Source: SG-bin7 sp964498095
GTDB lineage: Bacteria > Bdellovibrionota > Bdellovibrionia > Bdellovibrionales > SG-bin7
DNA length: 64,000 nt
NCBI GenBank assembly: GCA_964498095.1
Contig: CAZCFY010000005.1
Span: 124,001 to 188,000, forward strand
Direction of reading: 5' to 3'
Shown here: positions 9,316 through 17,471 of the stretch, piece after piece
How the letters are laid out: each line of letters opens with the position of its first letter
Position numbering within the stretch: position 1 is the stretch's first letter
The notes under the pieces: model-generated
Told to the model about the DNA's origin: nothing
Databases searched by the model: none
Seen by the model: only the letters and a program-made list of their open reading frames with translations
Translations under genes and position numbers: made by a program

Positions 9316-10632
9316 TTACCAAGGCTCTCGTACTGGTTGTCCATCCATCGTCAAAATGCAGTGATAATCTTTAACCAGGTTATAGGAAATTGGATTTCCC
9401 TTTATCTCTATAAAGGCACCCCAAAATCCATTACACTTTCTCTCATCAAGAATATCTTGGGGAAAATCAACAATTGAATTATTCGCCAAATTTACTTTGG
9501 GCAAAAGCCGATAGAATCCCACGCCCCACTTCCATCTTTTTCCGCCCCTGCCCTCAAATGGTGCCGGCGGAAATTGGGAAATTTTATTATTTTTTAATGA
9601 GAGTTCCCTCATATCATCCATTTTATCCCAAGGAATTTTGGGGAAATGAGTAAGTAAATTATCATCAATAGACAGATATAGGATTTCCTTTACCTTATCA
9701 AAATTAGGATTAAACTTCGCAAGTTGATTATTGGAAAAATCAACAGCAGAAAATTTTGAGCTTTCCCCAAAAAGCGTATCGGGAACTGCATCTAACTTGT
9801 TAGCCGCGAAAATAAGATCGCTTAAGTGCTCTTTATCTCTAAATAGATCGGCGTCTAAAACCGAAATTTGGTTTCCGCCAAAATAAACTTTTTTAAGCTG
9901 AGGATTTTTAGCAAATGCAGTGCCCGGCAGCTCACTAATTATATTATGATTGAAATTAACGTTCTCTAACTTAGGAAATAAATCAAAAAAACCGGCGGGG
10001 ATGAATTTAATTTTATTTTCACTGACATCAAGGGTCTTTAATTCGGTAAATCCGGCAAAGTCATTAATATTAAGCGAAGTCAGTCCCGTCTTACGCAGAT
10101 TAATTGTTTCTATATCCTTCAGGTCATAGTTGGTAATAAATGAGCAGGTCTTCTTTAAAACTTCGTCCAGATATTTAATTATCGGATTTGAGCGAAAGCA
10201 GATATCCGTAATATCAGCATCTAAGGCAAGTCCTTGTTTTACTCCATCAATGATGAAGCCCTCAATATGGAGCTTTGAATCAACGACCGCTACCGTCAGT
10301 GGTGATTGAACTACAACTCGGCAGGTTATAAGCTCGCGGTAGTCTAACTTTAGCGGACCCTCGAAACTTATTTTCCATTCTTTTTTTAGTGGATCCGGTT
10401 GCTCAAGACGAGTTTTCAACTCGGCACTTCTCTCGATATATTTGGATTCTTTAAAACCTATCGTCAAAAGATCTTCTTCTAAACCTATCCGCAACCAACA
10501 CGAGGATTTCTCTTTTTGCTTTAGCAACCCGTACCAGTTTCCCATAATAGGTAGTTCACTGGCACTGGCGGCTAGCGACCAAAAAACAATAATCGGCGTG
10601 AAAATTTTAAAGAAATGAGTTTTCGAGATCAC
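9316..10632 (-). CDS. Secreted leucine-rich-repeat protein
   Basis: A signal peptide (about 1-24, cleaving near ASASE) precedes a ~130-residue unique region with paired cysteines. About seven leucine-rich repeats of 22-24 residues follow (about 165-385; for example LKTLDVSENKIKFIPAGFF and LENVNFNHNIISELPG). A cysteine-containing cap ends the protein. Such repeats usually bind proteins, so a role in surface recognition is possible but inferred. It converges on the HNH gene with a 27-base gap and diverges from the FAD oxidoreductase gene at 10912. Confidence 0.8.
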   Translation of the reverse strand: MISKTHFFKIFTPIIVFWSLAASASELPIMGNWYGLLKQKEKSSCWLRIGLEEDLLTIGFKESKYIERSAELKTRLEQPDPLKKEWKISFEGPLKLDYRELITCRVVVQSPLTVAVVDSKLHIEGFIIDGVKQGLALDADITDICFRSNPIIKYLDEVLKKTCSFITNYDLKDIETINLRKTGLTSLNINDFAGFTELKTLDVSENKIKFIPAGFFDLFPKLENVNFNHNIISELPGTAFAKNPQLKKVYFGGNQISVLDADLFRDKEHLSDLIFAANKLDAVPDTLFGESSKFSAVDFSNNQLAKFNPNFDKVKEILYLSIDDNLLTHFPKIPWDKMDDMRELSLKNNKISQFPPAPFEGRGGKRWKWGVGFYRLLPKVNLANNSIVDFPQDILDERKCNGFWGAFIEIKGNPISYNLVKDYHCILTMDGQPVREPW

Positions 10633-10853
10633 GACTTCTCCTCGGCAATTAAGGGCAGTTAAGCAATTGATTATATGGAGCCTATTTATATTCTTTAGGG
10701 CAGAAATTGTCGAGAGAGCTCTTCACTCTTACAGATTTTATAGGCCGACTTACTTTAGGATCCCAGCGCCTCCCTTTTGCGGCCCTTTAACCAATATTTA
10801 AACCAATAATGGTCACTCAAACGCGCCGAAATAGCATAAAAGGGGACCTTTTT

Positions 10854-10869
10854 CGGCACAGCCTTTGCT
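10854..10869 (+). promoter_or_regulatory. sigma-54 (-24/-12) promoter of the first FAD oxidoreductase gene
   Basis: CGGCAC, five bases, TTGCT, with GG and GC at the required spacing. The predicted start near 10880 leaves about 30 bases of leader with AAGGA before the GTG at 10912. The rest of the 10633-10911 gap must also hold the promoter of the divergent leucine-rich-repeat gene; a TATAAT on that strand near 10670 is a weak candidate. Confidence 0.65.
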
Positions 10870-10911
10870 AATTTTACAAGACTTACAGAATTTCGGACTA
10901 AGGACGTATGA

Positions 10912-12966
10912 GTGTTTAGGTTGTCTCGATTCTTAATTATCTTGTTGCTCGCGAATATTAGCCTACTTCACGTTGGTAGCGCTAGCCGTGCGGCCGGGCT
11001 CAGTTGTCATGAGCTTTTCGCCAATCTTGATAAATTTCCGGGTTTTGCCGACTATCACGATCTTTCCCCCGAACAAAGAGAAATTGTCTTCCGCGATAAA
11101 CCTAAAAAGAAATTTAAGAAGATCCTAGATTTTCCTCCGCTACCGGCGGAATCCAATGATGTCGCCAAACAGCAGTACGAAGATTTTATTCGTGAAAATT
11201 ACGAATACGGGCCCAATGAGAAGATAGACTGGGTAAAAACAAGGAAGGGACTCTTACCGGTAATTGTTAAGGGACGCATCAGAGATTCACTTCAGAAGCC
11301 GCAAGTAGATCTTGAAAAAGCCATACCAGATCCCCGCACTCCAGTAATTGACGTCGCTGTTATCGGCGGCGGGCTCGCCGGCCTTAATAGCGCTCACTAT
11401 GTGGCGCGCGAAAGTAAGAATGCGGGCACCCCCCTAACGACTATGGTCATCGATTCTGGAGAGAAGGTTGGCGGCATCGCTAACTGGAGTGATCGCGGCG
11501 GCATCACTTACGGTGAAGGGGGCGCTTACTTCACGCCACCAGAAGGCTACTGGTACAAGATCGCCAAAGACCTTGGCGTCATGGCCAAACTTAAAGTTTA
11601 CCAAATTCATGAATGGATCGATTCCTTTAGGCACAATGACAAGACTATTCCCGGCCTCTGGGAAAATAAACAGGCCCTGCAGGCCATGCTGGAAGCCGAT
11701 TACTCAGCTTTCCTCTATTGTATGAAAAAGATCAATGAGGCCGGTGACATTTATATTCAGCCACTAGAGAGAGGAAAGAATATAAAGAAATATGACAACA
11801 TGAGCATGCGCGATTGGATGTTAACTATTCCTGAACAATTAAAATCCATGGCTCGTGACGGCGACAAAACCGCCGCGGAAATTTTAGAACGTCTTTCCGC
11901 TCGCAAAGAACCACTCGACGTTGATTCCCTCTGGGGAAGAGTTACGACCCGTCTTGAAGACCGCATGAAAATTCGCAACGTCAATAAACTTTTAGAACTC
12001 TACGGAAGGTCCGCGGCTGGCGATCATCCGGATGTTGTCAATGCGGCCTTGTTTTTAAATTTTTATATTTCCGAAATTGGCGTACGATTTACCGGTCCTG
12101 AAGGTTCAGGCGCCATCACCAAACAATTGTTAAAAGTTTTGCGAGATTATACAGATCAAGTCAACTATCGCACTTCGTCGACGGTAGCGAAGGTCGTTCC
12201 GCAGAAGGACGGCACGTCGCTTGTTTATTATGTGCGTGATGGCGTGGTTTACAAGGTGTTAGCGAAACGCGTGATTTTTTCTTCGCAACTTAAGTTTGCT
12301 CCAGCTCTCATCGAAGGATTTAATAAAGAATCCGCACCAGAGAAAATTAATGCGATTGAAAAACTTGAGTACCGCCACTATCTTGTTATCAATTTACATA
12401 CCCAAGGCCATGCGCTGGAACCCGGTACCTATGATTTATGGACCCGCCGAGACAAAAATTACGATCAGCGCAAGATCACTGACATTATTGATGGTCGCTG
12501 GATTGAATTTGACGGGGCCCCGGAAGGTAAACGCGATGACAACCGCGGTGTTGCGACCGTCTATGTTCCACTTCCAGCAAAATGGTCCTTTGAACACATG
12601 AGCCAAAAACAAATTCTTGCCATCACGAAATCAGCTATTGACCAAGCTACTCGCTTTGTTAACGATAGCAATGGAGCGCGTGACTTTAAGATCGTAGCGG
12701 CCCAAACAAATGTTTGGGCAAATTCCATTCACATCGCCTCAGTTGGGCATTTTGGCCGCATGCGGGCATTCAATACCCCATTTAAAGGTATCTATTTTGC
12801 GCATAGTAACCAGGGTACACCATCGGTCGAAGAAGCCCTCGTGCGAGGTTTATTTGCAGCTTATAAAGCACTTAGGTACTTGGGAATTTACTTAGAACCC
12901 ATCAAGTTAGAAACACCACCACCATTGGACCTTCACCATGATGCTGAGGCCTCTGGCCATCACTAA
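10912..12966 (+). CDS. Exported FAD-dependent oxidoreductase, amine-oxidase-like fold
   Basis: Flavoprotein oxidoreductase of unknown substrate. A signal peptide (about 1-28) is followed by a ~110-residue unique region. A dinucleotide-binding motif, VAVIGGGLAGLNSAHY, sits near residue 148, with VGGIANW and a GEGGAYF stretch after it. The C-terminus has GTPSVEEALVRGLFAAYKAL, typical of the closing FAD contact in this fold. GTG start, because the ATG at 10908 meets a stop after two codons; AAGGA lies upstream. It is paralogous to the next gene. No twin-arginine motif is visible, which is odd for an exported flavoprotein. Confidence 0.78.
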   Translation: MFRLSRFLIILLLANISLLHVGSASRAAGLSCHELFANLDKFPGFADYHDLSPEQREIVFRDKPKKKFKKILDFPPLPAESNDVAKQQYEDFIRENYEYGPNEKIDWVKTRKGLLPVIVKGRIRDSLQKPQVDLEKAIPDPRTPVIDVAVIGGGLAGLNSAHYVARESKNAGTPLTTMVIDSGEKVGGIANWSDRGGITYGEGGAYFTPPEGYWYKIAKDLGVMAKLKVYQIHEWIDSFRHNDKTIPGLWENKQALQAMLEADYSAFLYCMKKINEAGDIYIQPLERGKNIKKYDNMSMRDWMLTIPEQLKSMARDGDKTAAEILERLSARKEPLDVDSLWGRVTTRLEDRMKIRNVNKLLELYGRSAAGDHPDVVNAALFLNFYISEIGVRFTGPEGSGAITKQLLKVLRDYTDQVNYRTSSTVAKVVPQKDGTSLVYYVRDGVVYKVLAKRVIFSSQLKFAPALIEGFNKESAPEKINAIEKLEYRHYLVINLHTQGHALEPGTYDLWTRRDKNYDQRKITDIIDGRWIEFDGAPEGKRDDNRGVATVYVPLPAKWSFEHMSQKQILAITKSAIDQATRFVNDSNGARDFKIVAAQTNVWANSIHIASVGHFGRMRAFNTPFKGIYFAHSNQGTPSVEEALVRGLFAAYKALRYLGIYLEPIKLETPPPLDLHHDAEASGHH

Positions 12967-13052
12967 AGTTATTCTTATACAAAGCTAATTTTTTTACCGT
13001 GCTAAAGATTTAGTATTGCCTTAGCGAAATAAAAAATTTATGAAGAAAAAGA

Positions 13053-14918
13053 ATGGTACGCAAGTGGCTTATACCTTTTATCATCACCGCAAGCTTTCTT
13101 TCCTGCGGCAGCGACTACCCCTCTTTTTTCGCTTTATTTAATTCTTGGCCCGGCGACATTCAAGAGACCATTCGCGAATTCGAAGCCCATGATGAAATGG
13201 TCGTACTGACGCCGCGAAAACAAATCCCCGTCGTCATAAATGGGTTAAATGAGCGCGGCTCTGGTGTCTCCGTTCCCCCAAACGTGAAACCAATTCCCAT
13301 AGATCAACACTTCAATGTTATTGTTGTCGGCGCCGGCATGGCTGGGCTGACTGCTGCTCTTACTGTTGTTAACGAGGGACTTTCGGTGCTACTACTTGAA
13401 AAAGAAGCCAAGGTTGGCGGCCTGGCCACAGGTGGCACGCGGGGCGGAAATGAATTTGGCAGTGGCAGCGCCTATCAGTCCCCGCTCATCCCTGAACAAG
13501 AGCCTATTTACCGCTTGCTAGGTCTGCAGCGTTACGAAAAAGAAAATGCCATTCATCATCCTTCCGACACTTTGTTTATTCCTGGCGGCGTAGCGATGAA
13601 GGATGGAAGCATAAAGTATTTCTTTTTGGATTTTTGGGAGGATGACGAAGTCATTAATGAACTCCCGGTAGGCTTTGCCTTAACAAGATGGGCGCACTTT
13701 CATCTCAATAATGAAGGTAAAATCCCCAATCAACCCATTGAAAATGCTGAATCGGAATATGATAAGATGACCTATGAGGAGTTTTTGCACACTCAGTACG
13801 ATTTATTAGTTGAGTATGTGAAGAAAAATAATCCTGAGAATAAGAAAAAAGAAAAAGAACGCGAAGGCTACAAAGAGGCCAAAGCTCTTCTTGACCGCAT
13901 TCACGCTGACATAAAATCAGGAAAAGAAGATCCTGTGATCACCGAAAAGCATAAGGGATTAGTGGATCCCGTCATCCGTTACTACGCCGTCAATTATGGC
14001 CATTCGGCAAAGGGTGGTAGTCCTAATGTAATTAACGCCGCTTCGGGATTAAATTTTTTCTTTTCCGAAATGACAACTCGCTACACTTACCCGCATGGCA
14101 CGGGCGAGGTTTCTAAACGCACCGAACTCCTAATCCGCTTTAAACCAAAGCTTGCCACTTTCTCCACAAATTCGTACGTGGAGTCCATTGAAGAAACCAA
14201 CGACAGAGTCTTAGTCGTGTTTGTGCGCGAAGGCCGGCGTTACGTTGCCGAAAGTGATAAAGTTATATTCTCGGCTCCCCTTAATTTAGCGCCAAAAATA
14301 ATTAAGAACTTAAATACGCTCGCACCTGAGCACGCCCGCATAATTGCGGAGTATGAAGCCAAACTTCAATCCACGGATTACGTGGTGATTCCTCTCTTTA
14401 TTGAAGGTCATCCATCGGTTGTTAAAATGACTTACGATTTGTGGGTGGGGCAAGAGGAATTTTCTCTTACAAAACCCACAGATTTTATTTCTGGTGAGTG
14501 GATGAAATACGCAGGCTACACGAAAAAGATTCCTGACGAGGATAAAGTTTCTGTTATTACAATCTACCACCCAATGGGTGCGACTCGCCCTCACAACCAA
14601 GAAGAGCTTTTAGATTTAATTGAAGATGATATCGATTATATGAAGAGTATTTACGATCCCGTTTTAAAAGCCAATAACGAGCCTCCCATAAAAGTCCGTT
14701 TTGCTGAAATCAATTTATGGCCGCGCTCTATTGTAATCCCTAGGGTAAACCATTTCGCCAATGCGAAGGTATTGGCTAAACCCGTCGGCCAACGCATCCA
14801 TTTCGGCGTTGGCGGCTGGATGGGAACTCCCTCGCACGAAGAAGCCCAATACCGCGGCTGGCGCGCGGGTAAAGAAGTCGCCGATGCGCTTAAAGCCCAG
14901 CGCGTGGGTCAGCGTTAG
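13053..14918 (+). CDS. FAD-dependent oxidoreductase, probable lipoprotein, paralogue of the preceding gene
   Basis: A short signal sequence ends in SFLSCGS, a borderline lipobox with the cysteine near residue 18. The FAD motif IVVGAGMAGLTAAL lies near residue 92, then LLLEKEAKVGGLATGG. The motif around NVINAASGLNFFFSE matches DVVNAALFLNFYISE in the preceding protein, and GTPSHEEAQYRGWRAGK matches its C-terminus. So the pair arose by duplication. The 86-base gap shows no clear promoter, so co-transcription is likely. Substrate unknown. Confidence 0.78.
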   Translation: MVRKWLIPFIITASFLSCGSDYPSFFALFNSWPGDIQETIREFEAHDEMVVLTPRKQIPVVINGLNERGSGVSVPPNVKPIPIDQHFNVIVVGAGMAGLTAALTVVNEGLSVLLLEKEAKVGGLATGGTRGGNEFGSGSAYQSPLIPEQEPIYRLLGLQRYEKENAIHHPSDTLFIPGGVAMKDGSIKYFFLDFWEDDEVINELPVGFALTRWAHFHLNNEGKIPNQPIENAESEYDKMTYEEFLHTQYDLLVEYVKKNNPENKKKEKEREGYKEAKALLDRIHADIKSGKEDPVITEKHKGLVDPVIRYYAVNYGHSAKGGSPNVINAASGLNFFFSEMTTRYTYPHGTGEVSKRTELLIRFKPKLATFSTNSYVESIEETNDRVLVVFVREGRRYVAESDKVIFSAPLNLAPKIIKNLNTLAPEHARIIAEYEAKLQSTDYVVIPLFIEGHPSVVKMTYDLWVGQEEFSLTKPTDFISGEWMKYAGYTKKIPDEDKVSVITIYHPMGATRPHNQEELLDLIEDDIDYMKSIYDPVLKANNEPPIKVRFAEINLWPRSIVIPRVNHFANAKVLAKPVGQRIHFGVGGWMGTPSHEEAQYRGWRAGKEVADALKAQRVGQR

Positions 14919-14985
14919 TCGCCGATCCTCCTGGATTGAGTCCTGGTCGTTATCAAACCCGGCTGTCTAATTCCAAGACACCTGT

Positions 14986-15039
14986 TCTCATTTTACGTCA
15001 CAATCTCATTTTGAGACGAAATCTAATTTTAAAACCAAA
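14986..15039 (+). repeat. Three imperfect 18-bp tandem repeats
   Basis: Units 14986-15003, 15004-15021 and 15022-15039 share the pattern TCTCATTTT plus a variable half. They lie directly upstream of the sigma-54 element at 15056, where activator sites would be expected, but they may simply be a small degenerate repeat. Confidence 0.45.
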
Positions 15040-15055
15040 TAAATCGCTTCCCCGC

Positions 15056-15071
15056 TGGCACCGGCCTTGCT
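15056..15071 (+). promoter_or_regulatory. sigma-54 (-24/-12) promoter, perfect consensus
   Basis: TGGCAC, five bases, TTGCT: a full match to the RpoN consensus. The predicted start near 15083 leaves a ~25-base leader with GGGGGAA before the ATG at 15108. This is the best of the sigma-54 elements in the window. Confidence 0.75.
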
Positions 15072-15107
15072 CATACATAAATACAAGACACGAATTTTGG
15101 GGGAAAA

Positions 15108-15809
15108 ATGAAAACACAAAAAATCACACTGATAATCCTAGCAAGCCTGATCACAGCTTGCGGTTCAAATAAAACTGTCAATTTCACAAATGATCCAAGC
15201 TTATTAGCAAATGATCCCAACGCAATTTTGGCCTATTGTAGTGCTATATCTTCGCCACAGCTTAACGGCCGCATAAAAGTATATTCAGATCCTTATGGTC
15301 AAATAGCTATCGACTCCGTGGAACTCGCTTTTGACTCCTCTATAAATAATGCGCTGGTTGGCTCTAATGTAATTAAGTTTTATAAATGGTATGTACGGCC
15401 TGATGGAACAAACTATGTTCATCCCGCCGCCATCAATGTAATTATTAAAGATTTACAAAGCGGTCAGATTATCACTGGGCAGTGGCCGGAGATTTCTCAA
15501 GCTATGGTGGATGAATGGTCGCGGGCTTATGGTCTACAAAGCACATCGATCAATCAATTTATGGCTGGCAAAAGTATCGTGATTTCTGGCCTGGAAATGG
15601 AATACGATGTCCTGCGCATATCGGTGCAAAATGATTCAAGCCAATTAGGAATGGTAGATACATTAATTCCCGCCTACGCCGCTAATCCTGCAAAATATGC
15701 CGCCGCTCACGGTCCCATCCTGGCTTCACTTCACCCGAACAATTCCGTCGCTTCACAGCCATGGACCGATGACCAATTTCAACAACGAACAATGACTTAC
15801 TGTTTTTAA
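15108..15809 (+). CDS. Lipoprotein of unknown function
   Basis: The 233-residue product starts with a clear lipoprotein signal, LASLITACGS, with the modified cysteine near residue 19. The mature part is mixed alpha/beta with no family I recognise; it has two further cysteines, in LAYCSAIS and at the C-terminus (MTYCF). The ATG is preceded by GGGGGAAAA. A perfect sigma-54 element upstream and a strong terminator downstream make it a single-gene unit. Confidence 0.8.
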   Translation: MKTQKITLIILASLITACGSNKTVNFTNDPSLLANDPNAILAYCSAISSPQLNGRIKVYSDPYGQIAIDSVELAFDSSINNALVGSNVIKFYKWYVRPDGTNYVHPAAINVIIKDLQSGQIITGQWPEISQAMVDEWSRAYGLQSTSINQFMAGKSIVISGLEMEYDVLRISVQNDSSQLGMVDTLIPAYAANPAKYAAAHGPILASLHPNNSVASQPWTDDQFQQRTMTYCF

Positions 15810-15828
15810 CAAATCCAATTTTCCCCCG

Positions 15829-15868
15829 CCGCCGGAACACCCCCCCAGTTCCGGCGGCACCCCCTTTT
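15829..15868 (+). terminator. Rho-independent terminator of the 15108 lipoprotein gene
   Basis: GCCGCCGGAAC (15829-15839) pairs perfectly with GTTCCGGCGGC (15848-15858) across an 8-base loop. It is followed by ACCCCC and a T-run ending at 15868. Confidence 0.8.
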
Positions 15869-15870
15869 TA

Positions 15871-16113
15871 GGTAACAGTTCCCTTTCCTCGATGCGAAGC
15901 GAAACGCACAAAGTTTTGAATTTGGTTTGCCCCAAATCTTCCGCGTAAAAATCGGCCTTTGCGAGGGTAGCCTTCAGGCCGCGCGCAGGAAGCGCGCGCC
16001 GAGCAACGAAGGCACGGAGCCTGCGCCGAGATTTGCGCGGAAGATTTGGGGTAAAACGAAAGCTAAATTTCAGCACTGGTGTTGCTTCGCATCGAGGAAA
16101 GGGAACTGTTACC
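15871..16113. repeat. Large imperfect palindrome, 243 bp
   Basis: The outer 30 bp (15871-15900) are the exact reverse complement of 16084-16113. A middle 16-bp block (15930-15945) is the exact reverse complement of 16036-16051. The core holds GCGCGC at 15981-15986 facing 15992-15997. All share an axis near 15990, so one strand could fold into a single long interrupted hairpin. It fills the space between two convergent genes and ends one base before a stop codon. Open frames inside it look like by-products of its symmetry. It could be a miniature mobile element, a repeat family member or a structured RNA; no target-site duplication is obvious. Confidence 0.8.
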
Positions 16114-16114
16114 T

Positions 16115-16987
16115 CTAGTGACTGGATTCTTGGACGACTTCTTCGGCGGTCATGTTTTCGCCGTGACGATAGCGTTCCACGAGGGACTTATCATTGGTGG
16201 GAAAAGAAAATAAGAGCATGTGGCTTTCCGTGGAGGGATCTTCTTGGGTGACGGCGATGTAATACATTTCGCCCTCGCCGTTTTCATCGGTGCCACGAAA
16301 TTCCTTTATAAAATTAACTAAAATTATTCCGTAGGCATCGCGGCTACGCCAAATTTCATCGGGCTCTTCGATTGTTTCTTCGCGCAAATCAAAGAAAGTA
16401 GGAAATTCGTCTTCCTCAAAGTCGCTATCACTACGCACTTTAATCATTGCTTGATAAAGCCCCTCAGCCAGCGGCTCGCCTTCACTTAAGGCATCTCCAT
16501 CGGAGGCGCCAAGAGGCGCGTCTCTTTTGGAGCGGTCATAAACAATTTCCCCGGTTCGGTAACGCTCAACTAGATCTTGGTCGCGCGTGGGAAAATGCAA
16601 ATAAACAAAGCTAGGTGTTTCGTTTGTGACGTAGACTTGGGCAACATAAAAAAATTTTTCGCCATTATTTGATTTCGATTTTTCTTCAAAACTGCCTATA
16701 AAATTGTTTACCTCTTTGCCATCAAGACTTTTTGGATCAAGCCAAATTTCCTGAGGATCAGCCAAGAGTTTCGGCAGATATTTTTCAAATTTAGAATACT
16801 CCTCAACGTGGATGTCCGTGTCCTTTTTCTGAGCAAAAAACTTCTTTTCTAACGCTTCGATATCTCTCGAAAAATGATTAAATAACTCATCTTCATCAGC
16901 AAACACCAAACCCTTTGGTGCATCAATTACGATTTTGCCAACGACCTCTTTGATGTTTTCTTTGGACTTCTTGGTCTTCTTACTCAC
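16115..16987 (-). CDS. Protein with two tandem copies of one domain (possibly PBECR-like)
   Basis: 290 residues, charged, no signal peptide. Two halves repeat the same core. Copy 1 (about 80-150) has DPQEIWLDP, FFYVAQVYV, FPTRDQDLVERYRTGE. Copy 2 (about 205-280) has EPDEIWRSR, MYYIAVTQE, FPTNDKSLVERYRHGE. The DPxEIW start resembles the barnase/EndoU-like PBECR nuclease domain of phage proteins, but this is from memory and a catalytic set is not proven. N-terminal lysines could bind nucleic acid. Its 3' end abuts the large palindrome. Calling it a nuclease or toxin would be speculation. Confidence 0.65.
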   Translation of the reverse strand: MSKKTKKSKENIKEVVGKIVIDAPKGLVFADEDELFNHFSRDIEALEKKFFAQKKDTDIHVEEYSKFEKYLPKLLADPQEIWLDPKSLDGKEVNNFIGSFEEKSKSNNGEKFFYVAQVYVTNETPSFVYLHFPTRDQDLVERYRTGEIVYDRSKRDAPLGASDGDALSEGEPLAEGLYQAMIKVRSDSDFEEDEFPTFFDLREETIEEPDEIWRSRDAYGIILVNFIKEFRGTDENGEGEMYYIAVTQEDPSTESHMLLFSFPTNDKSLVERYRHGENMTAEEVVQESSH

Positions 16988-17138
16988 TTACTTAATCTTC
17001 CAACGGCGCTGATTTTTAAACAATCTTACGAAGGTCCTGACCAACTACGTCAACAATTTGAGAAATTGTCTTGAAACAAGTGGTAACTCTCATTCAGAAT
17101 ATTCTTAAACGTTCTTACAGCTATTAAAGGAGTGATAG

Positions 17139-17471
17139 TTGCAGGATTCTAAACTTCTCTATATCGAACCAAAGCAGCTTGAACAGTTGGAATACTTGCT
17201 AAACCAGTCGGCGCAAGGCGTGAACCTTTTATTCGACAATAAAACGGTAGCCAAAGTGATGAGCGTCCCCACTGAAAAACTCGACTTTTTTACCTTTGAT
17301 AACATTACCAAAGTACAGTCACTATTTTCTAAATTCGTGCAAAAAAATACGTTGATGGAAAAAAAGCTTTTTATTGAGAGCTTGGATTCCAATCATTACG
17401 ATTTACTTATACGCGCGTATTTTCAGATTTTAGAAAACGCGATACTCACCAACAAGCCACTTAAGCACTAA
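17139..17471 (+). CDS. Small hypothetical protein
   Basis: 110 residues, no signal peptide or membrane segment, probably cytoplasmic and largely helical. The TTG start is supported by AAAGGAG six bases upstream; no ATG fits. No recognised domain. The last four bases overlap the convergent transglycosylase gene. The upstream gap (16988-17138) must serve both this gene and the divergent two-copy domain gene; I see no convincing promoter boxes there. Confidence 0.65.
   Translation: MQDSKLLYIEPKQLEQLEYLLNQSAQGVNLLFDNKTVAKVMSVPTEKLDFFTFDNITKVQSLFSKFVQKNTLMEKKLFIESLDSNHYDLLIRAYFQILENAILTNKPLKH

Noticed and set aside
9890..9920. Minus-strand GGCAC-N5-TTGC match inside the leucine-rich-repeat gene
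   Set aside because: It lies within coding sequence with no gene start downstream; likely chance.
15753..16251. Arg-rich open frames across the large palindrome
   Set aside because: Best explained as by-products of a GC-rich inverted repeat; compositions mirror each other.
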